A DNA stretch of 64,000 nucleotides from [Leptolyngbya] sp. JSC-1 (GTDB lineage Bacteria > Cyanobacteriota > Cyanobacteriia > Elainellales > Elainellaceae). Positions 26,396 through 36,241 of the stretch are shown here, in pieces; the stretch's first letter is position 1, and every line of letters starts with the position of its first letter. The notes under the pieces were generated by a model. That model was not told the DNA's origin, ran no database searches, and worked only from the letters and a program-made list of their open reading frames with translations. Position numbers and translations under genes: made by a program. Location: NCBI GenBank assembly GCA_000733415.1, contig KL662191.1:2139357-2203356 (forward strand). The letters are read 5' to 3'.

Positions 26396-28012
26396 ATGAC
26401 CCATTCACCCGAAACACCCAACACCCAACTCAGGCTGACCATCAACGGAGAAGTGGTTCAGCTGCAAAATGTCTCACCCAGCCTGACGTTATTGCAATAT
26501 CTGCAGCAGAGCGGACGCACTGGCACCAAAGAAGGATGCGGCGATGGGGATTGTGGAGCTTGTACGGTGGCGATTATTGGGGAAGACGCGAATGGCAACC
26601 CCTGCTATCAGGCGGTGAATAGTTGCTTAATTCCCCTAGGTGCAGTTGCCGGAAGGGAAGTGGTTACAGTCGAGGGATTAGCCAAGGATAGACTGCATCC
26701 GGTGCAGGCGGCGATGGTGAAAACGGGTGGCTCCCAGTGTGGCTACTGTACCCCTGGATTTATCATGAGTATGTTTGCAGCTTACTATGATGGCAAACTA
26801 GATGATGCGGCAGTCGAAGGCAATCTGTGTCGCTGTACGGGGTATTTGCCAATTCGACGCGCTGCCCAGTTGGCTATCAGCTCAGCGAGCGGGGTTGCAA
26901 ATGAGACTGCAAATGGAGCTGTAAATGATTCAATTAATGGCTCAATTAATGGCTCTGAAAACGCAGATACTCACACAGCTGCTATTGGATTATTGAATGA
27001 ATTCACGAATTGCGCTTTGCATGGTGTAGATCATGAATCAGTTGATCTATTCAACTCGGAATCTGATCCGTTTCGTCAGCGGTTAACAGCAGTCACAGCA
27101 GACCTCAGATCGATTAGTTACAGCACCGATCAGCAGCAGTTCTATCGCCCAACCGAGTTGAACCATGTCCTTGCCCTGCTGCACCAGCATCCTGATGCCA
27201 CTTTAGTCGCTGGAGCAACCGATCTAGGACTAGAGATGAGCCACCATCGCCGTGCCTTTCCGGTGTTGATTTCTCTGGAGGCTGTTTCAGACCTGAAGCA
27301 AATTCGCCGCACCGAAGCTGGAGTGGAAATTGGAGCTGCCGTTCCCCTCAGTCAGATCGAGGCGAACCTGCACGGCGTATTCCCCAGCCTGGATGAGATG
27401 TTGCATTGGTTCGCGGCTCGACAGGTGCGTAATCGCGCCACCATCGGCGGCAACATTGGCACGGCATCCCCGATTGGAGATCTACCTCCGGTGCTGCTAG
27501 CGCTTGATGCAGAAGTGGAGTTGGTATCGGCTCAAGGCCATCGGGTTATGCCCTTGGCGAATTTCTTCAAGGGATACCGGCAAACTGATTTGCAGTCCGG
27601 CGAGCTGATTCGGGCGGTTCACATTTCCACACAGATTACGCCCAGCGCGACGCGACGCTTCAGCCAGTCCTACAAAGTCGGCAAACGCGGCACCGATGAT
27701 ATCAGTATTGTGGCAGCTGCCTTTACCGTTGATCTCGATGCCGCCGACCAGATTGTGCATGCTCGCTTATCCTATGGCGGTGTGGCCGCTACTCCGGTCC
27801 GGGCGGTTCAGGTTGAGCAAATGCTGATTGGGCAGCCTTGGAGTTGGACCACGATCCAGCAAGTCAAACCCGCATTGCAAGCTGCATTCACCCCCTTGAC
27901 TGACTTGAGGGGCACGGCAGACTATCGTCGGATGCTGATTGGCAATCTGCTGGAAAAATTCTTTGTCGAGATCAACGAAAGTCAACGTATCAACCAAGCT
28001 GTTCATTATTAA
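26396..28012 (+). CDS. xdhA: Xanthine dehydrogenase small subunit (2Fe-2S and FAD)
   Basis: 538 residues from the ATG at 26396 (GAGAGG upstream); a longer frame overlapping uraH is not used. Plant-type [2Fe-2S] cysteines at 48, 53, 56 and 77; second [2Fe-2S] cysteines 115, 118, 145 and 147 (QCGYCTPGF, LCRCTGY); then an FAD domain (YRPTELNHVL, LVAGATDLGLEM, RNRATIGGNIGTASPIGDLPP) and CO-dehydrogenase flavoprotein C-terminal domain. Between the two halves is an Asn/Ser/Gly-rich linker of about 40 residues with repeated ING/NGS. Passes electrons from the Mo centre to NAD. Operon with xdhB (46 bases). Confidence 0.93.
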   Translation: MTHSPETPNTQLRLTINGEVVQLQNVSPSLTLLQYLQQSGRTGTKEGCGDGDCGACTVAIIGEDANGNPCYQAVNSCLIPLGAVAGREVVTVEGLAKDRLHPVQAAMVKTGGSQCGYCTPGFIMSMFAAYYDGKLDDAAVEGNLCRCTGYLPIRRAAQLAISSASGVANETANGAVNDSINGSINGSENADTHTAAIGLLNEFTNCALHGVDHESVDLFNSESDPFRQRLTAVTADLRSISYSTDQQQFYRPTELNHVLALLHQHPDATLVAGATDLGLEMSHHRRAFPVLISLEAVSDLKQIRRTEAGVEIGAAVPLSQIEANLHGVFPSLDEMLHWFAARQVRNRATIGGNIGTASPIGDLPPVLLALDAEVELVSAQGHRVMPLANFFKGYRQTDLQSGELIRAVHISTQITPSATRRFSQSYKVGKRGTDDISIVAAAFTVDLDAADQIVHARLSYGGVAATPVRAVQVEQMLIGQPWSWTTIQQVKPALQAAFTPLTDLRGTADYRRMLIGNLLEKFFVEINESQRINQAVHY

Positions 28013-28058
28013 ATCAAAGCTAAATCAAAACTATCACTGGATTGGGAGGCTAGAACGC

Positions 28059-30389
28059 ATGAGCGGAGTAGGAAAGCGGAGAAGCCATGAGAGTGCCGTA
28101 GGTCATGTGACTGGCAAAGCGGTTTACACCGATGAGCAACGGCCACCCCACGGAATGCTATCGGTTTATCCGGTCCTGGCTCCCCATGCCAAGGCTCGCA
28201 TTCTGGAAATTGATTGGACGGCAGCCCATCAAATACCAGGCTGCGTCACGGTACTGTCAGCCGCCGATGTGCCTGGACAGAACGATACAGGCGTGATTGT
28301 CCAGGATGAACCGCTGTTTCCGACTGAAATTAGCTATTGGGGACAGGCCGTAGTTTGGGTGGTGGGCGAAACAGAACAGGCCGCGCGGGAAGCCGCCGCC
28401 AAGGTAGTGGTGAAATACGAACCAATCGAGCCAATCTTGTCGATCCAGGCGGCAGTCCAGGCCGAGTCGTTTCATACCCAACCGCAGGTAATTCGGCGCG
28501 GTGAACCAGGATTAGCCCTTGCTCAGGCTAAACACACCCTCACCGGTACTGTCGAGATGAACGGCCAAGACCATTTTTACCTAGAAACTCAAACGAGCTG
28601 GGTGATTCCTGACGGCGAAGGGCACTACCAAGTCTATGCCTCAACCCAGCATCCCAGCGAAACCCAGACGATTGTAGCGCGAGTGCTGGGCGTTCCCAAT
28701 AATCAGGTCGTCGTTACCTGTCTACGCATGGGTGGTGGTTTTGGTGGCAAAGAATCCCAGGCGAATCCGTTTGCAGCCGTGGCAGCCGTTGCGGCTCACA
28801 AAACTGGGCGTCCGGTGCGGATCAAGCTGAAGCGCCAGCACGACATGATCCTTACCGGCAAGCGGCATGGCTTTCTTGGCCAGTATCAGGTTGGCTTCAC
28901 CGCAGATGGTCAAATTACCGCCCTGGACCTGGACCTCTACTGCGACGGCGGCTGGAGTCTGGATTTATCACCGCCAGTGTTGTTGCGAGCCATACTGCAT
29001 GTTGATAACGCCTACTACATTCCCAACCTGGAAGTGCGGGGACGGATTGTCAAAACAAACAAAGCGTCTAATACGGCATTTCGCGGCTTTGGCGGCCCCC
29101 AGGGCATGATTGTGATGGAAGATATTGTCGATCGCATCGCTAGAACGCTAGAGATACCACCTGAGGTGATTCGAGAGCGCAACTTTTACCACGGTACAGG
29201 TGAAACCAACACCACCCATTACCGCCAGGAAATCTTCGATAATCGCATCGCTCGGGTTTGGACCGAGGCCAAAACTAAAGCAAATTTTGCCGAACGCCAG
29301 GCAGCCGTTGCCCAATTCAATCAAGCTAACCCCTACAAAAAACGCGGCATTGCGATCACGCCAGTCAAATTCGGTATTTCCTTCAATAAGGTGCAATACA
29401 ACCAGGCCGGAGCGTTGATTCTGGTCTATACCGATGGCAGCATCCAGCTCAATCATGGCGGCACCGAAATGGGGCAAGGGCTGCATACCAAAATGCTGCA
29501 AGTAGCCGCTACAACCCTGGGTGTCAAAATTGAGCGGTTTCGGATGATGCCCACCAGCACCGATAAGGTGCCCAACACCTCGGCAACGGCAGCTTCTAGT
29601 GGTTCCGACCTGAACGGGCAGGCTGTCAAAGACGCTTGCGAAACCATCAAGTCCCGCTTGGCATCAGTCGCTGCAAACCTGTTGAACCTCGCCCCCACAG
29701 CACTCATCTTTGCCGACGACTGGATCTTTTGCGCTACCGATCCATCCCGACGAGTCACTTTCACCGATGTGGTGCAGCAAGCCTACAATGAGCGGATCAG
29801 CCTATCGGCTACCGGCTATTACCGCACGCCCGAAATCTTCTGGGACGCCAACACCAACACTGGCAAGCCCTTCTACTACTACGCCTATGGCACTGCCGTT
29901 AGTGAGGTAGAAGTCGATGGCTTTACAGGCACCTTCAAGCTGCGTCAGGTAGATATTGTGCATGATGTAGGTGAATCGATCAATTCTCTGGTGGATCGGG
30001 GCCAGATCGAAGGTGGATTCGTCCAGGGAATGGGTTGGTTAACGATGGAGGAACTGGTTTGGGATGAGCAGGGACGCTTTCGCAGCGATGCACCTAGCAC
30101 CTACAAAATTCCCACCATTAGCGAAATTCCAGAACACTTTGAAGTGCATCTACTGGAACGAGCCGCTCAAGATGGTGTGATCTATGGCAGTAAAGCTGTT
30201 GGTGAACCACCGCTGATGCTGGCTATGTCAGTTCGAGAAGCAATTCGAGCGGCGGTTGCTGCCTTTGGACAGGCCAATTACGTGCCGCTGGCAGCTCCGG
30301 CCACACCAGAAGCGACCCTACGAGCGATCGAATGTGTCCGCGCCCATAGTCGAGTGCCGGCTGATTCGCAGCTTACTGCATCAGTTTAG
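28059..30389 (+). CDS. xdhB: Xanthine dehydrogenase large subunit (molybdopterin)
   Basis: 776 residues from the ATG at 28059 (GGGAGG about ten bases upstream). Mo-cofactor motifs GGGFGGKE, AFRGFGGPQG, GGTEMGQGLHTK, ATAASSGSDLNGQA, and the catalytic glutamate in GSKAVGEPPLML near the C-terminus. Length fits bacterial XdhB. Oxidises hypoxanthine/xanthine to urate. No xdhC (Mo sulfuration chaperone) gene is in the window. Confidence 0.93.
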   Translation: MSGVGKRRSHESAVGHVTGKAVYTDEQRPPHGMLSVYPVLAPHAKARILEIDWTAAHQIPGCVTVLSAADVPGQNDTGVIVQDEPLFPTEISYWGQAVVWVVGETEQAAREAAAKVVVKYEPIEPILSIQAAVQAESFHTQPQVIRRGEPGLALAQAKHTLTGTVEMNGQDHFYLETQTSWVIPDGEGHYQVYASTQHPSETQTIVARVLGVPNNQVVVTCLRMGGGFGGKESQANPFAAVAAVAAHKTGRPVRIKLKRQHDMILTGKRHGFLGQYQVGFTADGQITALDLDLYCDGGWSLDLSPPVLLRAILHVDNAYYIPNLEVRGRIVKTNKASNTAFRGFGGPQGMIVMEDIVDRIARTLEIPPEVIRERNFYHGTGETNTTHYRQEIFDNRIARVWTEAKTKANFAERQAAVAQFNQANPYKKRGIAITPVKFGISFNKVQYNQAGALILVYTDGSIQLNHGGTEMGQGLHTKMLQVAATTLGVKIERFRMMPTSTDKVPNTSATAASSGSDLNGQAVKDACETIKSRLASVAANLLNLAPTALIFADDWIFCATDPSRRVTFTDVVQQAYNERISLSATGYYRTPEIFWDANTNTGKPFYYYAYGTAVSEVEVDGFTGTFKLRQVDIVHDVGESINSLVDRGQIEGGFVQGMGWLTMEELVWDEQGRFRSDAPSTYKIPTISEIPEHFEVHLLERAAQDGVIYGSKAVGEPPLMLAMSVREAIRAAVAAFGQANYVPLAAPATPEATLRAIECVRAHSRVPADSQLTASV

Positions 30390-30439
30390 CTGGCGCTATC
30401 TATCCTAAGATAGGGGAGAAGTTCCTGCTCCTGTTGCCC

Positions 30440-31303
30440 ATGACTTCTCCTCCGATCCAGTGGTATCCCGGTCACATTGCCAAAGCCGAGCGGCAGTTAG
30501 CTGAGCAGCTCAAAAAAGTGGATGTAGTCCTAGAGGTACGAGACGCCCGCATTCCGCTAGCGACTCAGCATCCTCAGGTGTCCCAGTGGATTGGTAACAA
30601 AGGCCGGGTGTTGGTCCTGAACCGCGTAGACATGATTCCACCTGCAGTCCACCAAGCCTGGATTCATTGGTTTCGCGAGCAGGGAGAAGAGCCGTATTTT
30701 ACTAACTCCAACCAAGGACAGGGAGTGCCTGCAGTGGCTAAAGCAGTTCAGGCCATTGGTGAGCAAATCAATCAACGACGAAGGGATCGGGGCATGTTAC
30801 CGCGTCCAGTTCGAGCGGTGGTGATCGGGTTTCCCAATGTGGGCAAGTCAGCCCTGATCAACCGGCTGCTGAACCGTCGGGTTGTAGAGAGTGCTCGCCG
30901 TCCGGGTGTAACGCGGCAACTGCGCTGGGTCCGCATCTCGGATCAAATCGAATTACTCGACGCCCCTGGGGTGTTGCCCTCTAAACTCACCGATCAAACT
31001 GCGGCCCTTAAGCTGGCGATCTGTGATGACATTGGCGAAGCAGCCTACGACACCCAACGAGTAGCAGCTGCCTTTGTAGACCTGCTCAAACAGGTGGCTC
31101 CGCGTCTGACTGGGGTGGAAGTGTTGGCAACCCTCGAGCAACGGTATGGACTCGATCCAACGGATCTAACCGGCGAAAGCTATATTGCCGTTCTGGCCGA
31201 ACAGAAATATCAAGGCGATTCAGAACGCACGGCTCGCCAGATCTTGAATGATTTTCGTAAAGGCATATTGGGAGCAATTGCCCTAGAATTACCGCTCTCC
31301 TAA
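30440..31303 (+). CDS. ylqF: Ribosome biogenesis GTPase YlqF (RbgA)
   Basis: 287 residues from the ATG at 30440. Circularly permuted GTPase: G4 NRVD at 61-64 precedes G1 GFPNVGKS at 130-137, then GVTR (G2) and DAPGVLP (G3). N-terminal IQWYPGHIAKAERQL is the RbgA signature. Needed for late 50S assembly. Lies 50 bases after xdhB but is functionally unrelated; possibly a separate transcription unit. Confidence 0.93.
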   Translation: MTSPPIQWYPGHIAKAERQLAEQLKKVDVVLEVRDARIPLATQHPQVSQWIGNKGRVLVLNRVDMIPPAVHQAWIHWFREQGEEPYFTNSNQGQGVPAVAKAVQAIGEQINQRRRDRGMLPRPVRAVVIGFPNVGKSALINRLLNRRVVESARRPGVTRQLRWVRISDQIELLDAPGVLPSKLTDQTAALKLAICDDIGEAAYDTQRVAAAFVDLLKQVAPRLTGVEVLATLEQRYGLDPTDLTGESYIAVLAEQKYQGDSERTARQILNDFRKGILGAIALELPLS

Positions 31304-31798
31304 AAACTTGCTAATCGATTCTTCACAAAATAGAAGGTTTTTATACTGACTAACCCTGTTGGCATGGCTATGCCACAGCTTCTGTTTACAGCTTTTGTTC
31401 GCAGAGTCCTGAACATGTAGCGCAAGCAATCATCTGTTGCGTTTTTCAGTGCTGCTTTGCAAAATAGACCATTTTCCCTGCTTTTGAAGCGCTAATCAAC
31501 AGCTGGAGAATTGCTGCTAGTAAAAGCCTGATATATTACACCGTTTTTAGATTTCAGCACAATAGTAAACCTAGGGAAATTGTAGAAGCTGGATGGCGCA
31601 GTGTCTACGCAATCTTGCGATTGTCAATAGTTTTCAAATGAACTTAAATTCTTTTAGTGTTTTACGTAGTATTACTTAGAAAATTTAAGTTCCATTAAGC
31701 TTAATTAAAACCTCCAGGAATTCCCTGATGAGGAATAGTCCGCTCTGTGGTTCTCGCCCACTCGTGAAATCTCGTATTTACTTGTTCTGACAAAAGAT
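31304..31798. other. Intergenic region before the diiron-oxidase gene
   Basis: 495 AT-rich bases. A small hairpin GGCAT-GGCT-ATGCC lies near 31362. The last 130 bases (runs such as TTAAATTC, TTTTAGTG, AATTAAAAC) look promoter-like. No gene or known RNA recognised. Confidence 0.4.
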
Positions 31799-32572
31799 AT
31801 GACCATCCAATCATTCGATAGGCTGATTGAATCGCTGAATTGCTCAATGTTGCAGGATTACGCAGCCGTCAATTCGCAGAAAAATCCAGTCATGCTGTTG
31901 ACCGCCCATCTGACCGTACCTCAATTGACCTTCATCGTGCAGCAGTACTCCATCTTTCCCAAAGAGCTGATTGGGATGATTGATCAAGCAAGGAAGAAGG
32001 CGTTAGCGGCGGGTTGGACAGCGGTGTCAGAAGTACTGAGCGAAAACATTGCCGAGGAACTAGGTAGCCAAACTCAAAACATTTCCCATGCAGACCTGCT
32101 AGCCCAAGGACTGGAGATGGGATTGAACGTGCCTGTCCTGAATGCATCTCCTTCTGAAGCCACTCTGGTTCTGCTGAAAGCGCTGCAGTTGGTGTTCGAT
32201 CAGCCAGTTGCTTACAGCTTGGGGGCGATGTATGCAGTTGAAGCTACCTCAATTGCCGAACTGCAATTAGTTAAACGCCTGATTGAATTTCTCATGGAAG
32301 GGGCACTGCCCAAACCCCTGCACTACTTTTTTGAGATGCACCTCAACGAGTGGGAGCCAGCCCACGAAAAGCAACTGCAAACTGCCATTGCAGCCTACCT
32401 AACTCCAGACGATTTTCACCAATTTCAGCAGGGCTTTCGTGCTGTGATGACCATTATGGATGCCTGGTGGCATAACTTACTCGTAGAAGCAATGCTACTC
32501 AATTATGCCCAAGCTAGCAAACCAATGCATGTTCAGGAGCAAGTTCAAAATAGCGTCAATGCGGCTGTTTAA
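31799..32572 (+). CDS. Haem-oxygenase-like diiron protein (DUF3865/CADD-like)
   Basis: 257 residues, all helical. The ligand pattern of haem-oxygenase-like diiron oxidases (HDO) is visible: Glu86/87 in NIAEELG, His97 in ISHADLL, Glu148 in MYAVEATS, then His181-x2-Glu184-x-Glu186-x2-His189 in EMHLNEWEPAH. The family includes CADD, UndA, BesC and SznF, which perform O2-dependent C-C, C-N or N-hydroxylating chemistry; the DUF3865 branch is cyanobacterial and uncharacterised. It could also be read as a TenA-like protein, but the His/Glu set argues for a metal enzyme. Next gene is a Rieske oxygenase on the same strand. Confidence 0.75.
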   Translation: MTIQSFDRLIESLNCSMLQDYAAVNSQKNPVMLLTAHLTVPQLTFIVQQYSIFPKELIGMIDQARKKALAAGWTAVSEVLSENIAEELGSQTQNISHADLLAQGLEMGLNVPVLNASPSEATLVLLKALQLVFDQPVAYSLGAMYAVEATSIAELQLVKRLIEFLMEGALPKPLHYFFEMHLNEWEPAHEKQLQTAIAAYLTPDDFHQFQQGFRAVMTIMDAWWHNLLVEAMLLNYAQASKPMHVQEQVQNSVNAAV

Positions 32573-32585
32573 GCGTAGATACCTA

Positions 32586-32626
32586 TAGGTACTTAATTGT
32601 AGGTACTTAACTGTAGATACTTACAG
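32586..32626. repeat. 14-bp tandem repeat, 3 units
   Basis: TAGGTACTTAATTG, TAGGTACTTAACTG, TAGATACTTACAG in register, just after the diiron-protein gene. Confidence 0.8.
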
Positions 32627-32642
32627 TAACAGCGTTTCGTTG

Positions 32643-32666
32643 GCGGGCAAGATGCCCGCACTTTTG
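32643..32666 (+). terminator. GC hairpin with T-stretch
   Basis: GCGGGCA-AGA-TGCCCGC (32643-32659) followed by ACTTTTG. Perfect 7-bp stem; terminator-like for the diiron-protein gene. It continues into about three 15-bp repeats (ACTTTTGTTCTCACC) to 32703. A very similar hairpin is at 44641-44657. Confidence 0.6.
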
Positions 32667-32746
32667 TTCTCACCACTTTTGTTCTCACCACTTTTGCTCT
32701 CATATCTACTCAGCGCTAGCTTAAAAAGTTATTGGACAGTTCAATC

Positions 32747-33859
32747 ATGCTTTCCCAAACAGATTGCAAATTACCGCATATCACAGCTGCCTCATCCCAA
32801 GGTTTACCGGGCTACTGCTACTTCTCTGAGCAAATTCTGGAGCGCGAGTACGAAACCCTATGGCACGGATCTTGGCAGCTTGTTGGCCGCGAGGCGGACC
32901 TGGCTAACGCTGGTGATTATTTGACCTGCACAGTAGGCACACAGCCGATTATATTAATTCGCTCCCAGACCGGAGCAATCAAGGCGATGCATAATGTCTG
33001 CCCACACCGGGGTGCTCGGCTGCTTGACGGACACGGACATTGCCAACAAATTCGCTGTCGCTATCATAGCTGGAGCTTTGGTTACGATGGTGCTCTGCAA
33101 GCACTGCCGCAAGCCGACTGTTTTCCCAACTTAGATCGTTCCACCGTGGCCCTGGCTCCAGTGCAGGTCGAAACCTGGGGTGGCTTTGTGTTTGTTCACC
33201 TGGCTGCTAATCGCCGTTTTTTACAGGAATCCCTACAGGAGTATTTGGCCGGATTTGGGGATTATCTGCGTCAGTATCCCCACGCTTGGGAAGAGTTGCG
33301 GCAAGTCGATCACTGGGAGTATGAGCACTCGGTCAACTGGAAATTTTTTGTCGAGAATTACCTGGAATCTTATCACCTGTCTACGGTACATGCTCGCAGC
33401 CTTAAGTGTTTCGATCCAAAGCAGATTCATACCAACCCCGATGGACGCCACTATCAAATTCAGGTGGGATATCGATCCGATAGCGAGACCCATCCTTCGT
33501 TTGCGGGAGCCACCGATTCCTATTCTTTCCAAGGCTTTGTGTTTCCCAACTGGATGGTGAATACAGCCAACGACAACGTTTCGATTTTTCGAGTCACGCC
33601 TTTGGCGGCTGAACGAACCCGCTTTGAAGTCTTGATTTACCAGACACCAGCCCAGAGCGAGCTATTTCCCTATTGTGCGGATCAGTTCCGGCTGCATTTT
33701 GATCAGGTGCTGCAAGAGGACTTTGCGGTGGTTCATTTACTTCAGGCGAGTGTGCGCTCCCAAGCCTATGGTGTGCTCCAGTTCGCCGATCCATTAGAGC
33801 AGGGCATCCGGCACTTTCATCGGAACTGGTCGCAGAGTTTGCAGCTAGACGCTAGTTGA
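32747..33859 (+). CDS. Rieske non-haem iron oxygenase, alpha-subunit type
   Basis: 370 residues from the ATG at 32747; a TTG at 32732 is the alternative. Rieske [2Fe-2S] motif C85-x-H87 ... C104-x2-H107 (CPHRGARLL, CRYHSWSF), then the catalytic domain with the mononuclear-iron histidines in ENYLESYHLSTVH and a SRPBCC fold. Closest in style to choline-monooxygenase/ring-hydroxylating alpha subunits. Electrons must come from a reductase encoded elsewhere. It follows the diiron-protein gene by 174 bases including a terminator-like hairpin, so joint transcription is uncertain. Its stop overlaps the convergent kinase stop by 8 bases. Confidence 0.85.
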   Translation: MLSQTDCKLPHITAASSQGLPGYCYFSEQILEREYETLWHGSWQLVGREADLANAGDYLTCTVGTQPIILIRSQTGAIKAMHNVCPHRGARLLDGHGHCQQIRCRYHSWSFGYDGALQALPQADCFPNLDRSTVALAPVQVETWGGFVFVHLAANRRFLQESLQEYLAGFGDYLRQYPHAWEELRQVDHWEYEHSVNWKFFVENYLESYHLSTVHARSLKCFDPKQIHTNPDGRHYQIQVGYRSDSETHPSFAGATDSYSFQGFVFPNWMVNTANDNVSIFRVTPLAAERTRFEVLIYQTPAQSELFPYCADQFRLHFDQVLQEDFAVVHLLQASVRSQAYGVLQFADPLEQGIRHFHRNWSQSLQLDAS

Positions 33860-36083
33860 GGTTAGGGATCTGCCGAATCGGAATCGCGATCACAAATTCG
33901 GTCCCTTCGCCGGGGGCAGAGGTACAGCTCAAGGAGCCGTGGTGTTGTTCAGTCACAATTTGGTAGCTGATCGATAACCCCAAGCCAGTGCCCTGACCTA
34001 CGGGTTTAGTGGTAAAAAAGGGATCGAAGAGTTTCGACCGAGTCGCTTCGGTCATCCCCATACCGTTGTCTGCAATACAGATCCACACCTGATCTTGAAC
34101 AGTAGAGGTTGTGATCGTGATCGTAGCTGGCCAAGAAACTGAGCTGGTGAACTGCAAATAGGGTTCAAGCGCATCGATGGCGTTGGCAAGAATATTCATG
34201 AATACTTGATTGAGGGGACCTGGATAACACTCAACTAACGGCAGTTGACCGTATTGTTTAATCACCTCGATACCGGGCCGATCCAATCTCGGTTTCAACC
34301 GATGCTGTAAGATTAGCAGCGTGCTGTCAATGCCTGCATGGATGTCAGCATGCTTCTTTTCTGCTTCATCTAGCCGAGAAAAATTGCGCAGGCTCAAAAC
34401 AATCTCCCGAATCCGCCGCGTGCCTTCTTGCATTGAATCTAGTAACTTTGGCAGGTCTCCTGTCAAAAAGTCTAAATCTACGTCTTCCGAATGCTGCACA
34501 ATTTCTGCATCGGGTGAGGGATAGTGCTTCTGATAAAGCTGTACGGCTGCCAACAAATCCCGAATATAGTCGCGGGCATGGTTGAGGTTACCGTGAATAA
34601 AATTCACCGGATTATTAATCTCATGGGCAATGCCGGCAATCATTTGTCCTAAACTCGACATTTTTTCAGTTTGCACCAATTGGGCTTGAGTGCGTCTCAG
34701 GTCTTGCAGGGCACTGAACAATTCTTCGGTTCTAGCATGTACACGAGTTTCCAACTCTTCATTGGCCTGTTCCAACTCGCGATTCGCTTGCTCTAGTGCT
34801 CCAAACGAGGCCCGCAGTTGCTGAGCCATTTGATTGAAGGATTTTGCCAGTTCGCCAATTTCTCCAACTCGGTTCGACTCGTTCACCGACTGATCAAGCT
34901 GTCCGGCAGCAATTGCTTTAGATACCTGGTTTAATTGCAGCAGCGGTTTGGCAATCCACCGGGAGGTGTATAGTCCCAGTAAGGTTGCCAGCGCCAAGGC
35001 TCCAAGACACAGCAAAATCGTCGTGCGTGTGTAGGCATTGATTTGGCCCATGAAGTCTGACTCAGGCATCACCACAACAATCAGCCAGTCTATGCCCCAC
35101 ACATCTTGCCAGGGCGTCACCTGCACAAACTGTCGTTCACCGTTGCTCTGAAAATCGACCTGTTCTGCTGTTTGAATCTGGTCTAGTCCAGCAAAATATT
35201 GCTGTAAATAGTTGACTGTTGAACGAATCAGTTGATCTTGACTCTCGCTGGCGCTTAAGCGTTTGGGTCTGCCATTCACCATCGCAAAGGGTTCATCCCT
35301 GGTTGAACTGGCAATTAGTAAGCCATTGCGCTCAATGATGAAGGTTCCACCCGTTGAGCTAACATTCAATCGTTGCAAAAATTGGCTAATTTCCCACAGG
35401 CGTTGCTCGGTCCAACTAATTCCCACGAGGTTGCGCTTGGCATCGTAAACCGGATAGCTGGCAGCCAGGGAAAGATAGTAAGGCTCAACTTCCCATTGAA
35501 ACAGTGTCCAGGTTGGCTTACTTGCTTTAACAGTCGCTTGATACCAGCGTTCTCGCTTGAAGTCGTAATTCTGCACTACCGTCTGAGACCGCAGACGATT
35601 GCCTGACTGATCGGTGGTGTAACTGTAGACATCTTTGGTCCCGTACTTTTGAGGAGACATTAGATCGATTGTGATAGGACTATTTGGATAGAAACGACCA
35701 GCTGCTACAAAATCATCGTCAGCCACAAAATTGATGTAGCCAGCATCATAAATTTGCATCTGCCGCCAAAACAAATGCCCTAACCCATCTAAGTCTTTGG
35801 GATTGAGCAATCCCAATTCCATTGCAGTACCATTCATTTGGCTGAGATGCCGAGCCGATACCAGATAGCTCTCTAGATGTTGATTGATCCGGTTACTATA
35901 TTCGTTCCTCAGCCTGCTAGCTACCTGGTTGACGGATTGTTGCCCGTTACGAAGCGATAAGTATCCAGTCAGTGCCACCGCTCCAGCAATTTGCAAAACA
36001 AATGGTATCAAAAGAATGGCTCGCAGGGATACCGGCCTGCGGTGTTTGACCTTACCGTTCCATTTTTTCCGATTGAACACCAC
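33852..36083 (-). CDS. Cache-domain sensor histidine kinase
   Basis: 743 residues. TM1 about 20-42, a large extracytoplasmic double-Cache-like domain about 45-350 (RERWYQATVKASKPTW, YDAKRNLVGISW, TFIIERNGLLIASS), TM2 about 353-375, HAMP to ~430, a coiled coil rich in EQANRELEQANEELE, a HisKA variant with the H-box IAGIAHEINNPVNF (His about 487), and HATPase motifs NILANAIDAL, DNGMGM and GQGTGLGLSIS. Full-length paralogue of the kinase at 61322-63529. No adjacent response regulator. dCache domains usually bind small amines, amino acids or carboxylates. Confidence 0.88.
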   Translation of the reverse strand: MVFNRKKWNGKVKHRRPVSLRAILLIPFVLQIAGAVALTGYLSLRNGQQSVNQVASRLRNEYSNRINQHLESYLVSARHLSQMNGTAMELGLLNPKDLDGLGHLFWRQMQIYDAGYINFVADDDFVAAGRFYPNSPITIDLMSPQKYGTKDVYSYTTDQSGNRLRSQTVVQNYDFKRERWYQATVKASKPTWTLFQWEVEPYYLSLAASYPVYDAKRNLVGISWTEQRLWEISQFLQRLNVSSTGGTFIIERNGLLIASSTRDEPFAMVNGRPKRLSASESQDQLIRSTVNYLQQYFAGLDQIQTAEQVDFQSNGERQFVQVTPWQDVWGIDWLIVVVMPESDFMGQINAYTRTTILLCLGALALATLLGLYTSRWIAKPLLQLNQVSKAIAAGQLDQSVNESNRVGEIGELAKSFNQMAQQLRASFGALEQANRELEQANEELETRVHARTEELFSALQDLRRTQAQLVQTEKMSSLGQMIAGIAHEINNPVNFIHGNLNHARDYIRDLLAAVQLYQKHYPSPDAEIVQHSEDVDLDFLTGDLPKLLDSMQEGTRRIREIVLSLRNFSRLDEAEKKHADIHAGIDSTLLILQHRLKPRLDRPGIEVIKQYGQLPLVECYPGPLNQVFMNILANAIDALEPYLQFTSSVSWPATITITTSTVQDQVWICIADNGMGMTEATRSKLFDPFFTTKPVGQGTGLGLSISYQIVTEQHHGSLSCTSAPGEGTEFVIAIPIRQIPNLN

Positions 36084-36241
36084 TTACCTCAACTTTAGCT
36101 TGCGAGTTCGGCTCATACCGTTAGCTCTAACTTGGGAACTGCCACTGACCTACACTAAAATTCCCGTACCGACATGAGAACTCTCAAGAGTAAGGGGAAT
36201 GGGTTCCAATAGGACCGACATAACTATTGGCGGCTTGATAA

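Noticed and set aside
31799..32572. TenA thiaminase
   Set aside because: Similar helical fold, but the Glu/His diiron-type ligand pattern is present and there are no thiamine genes nearby.
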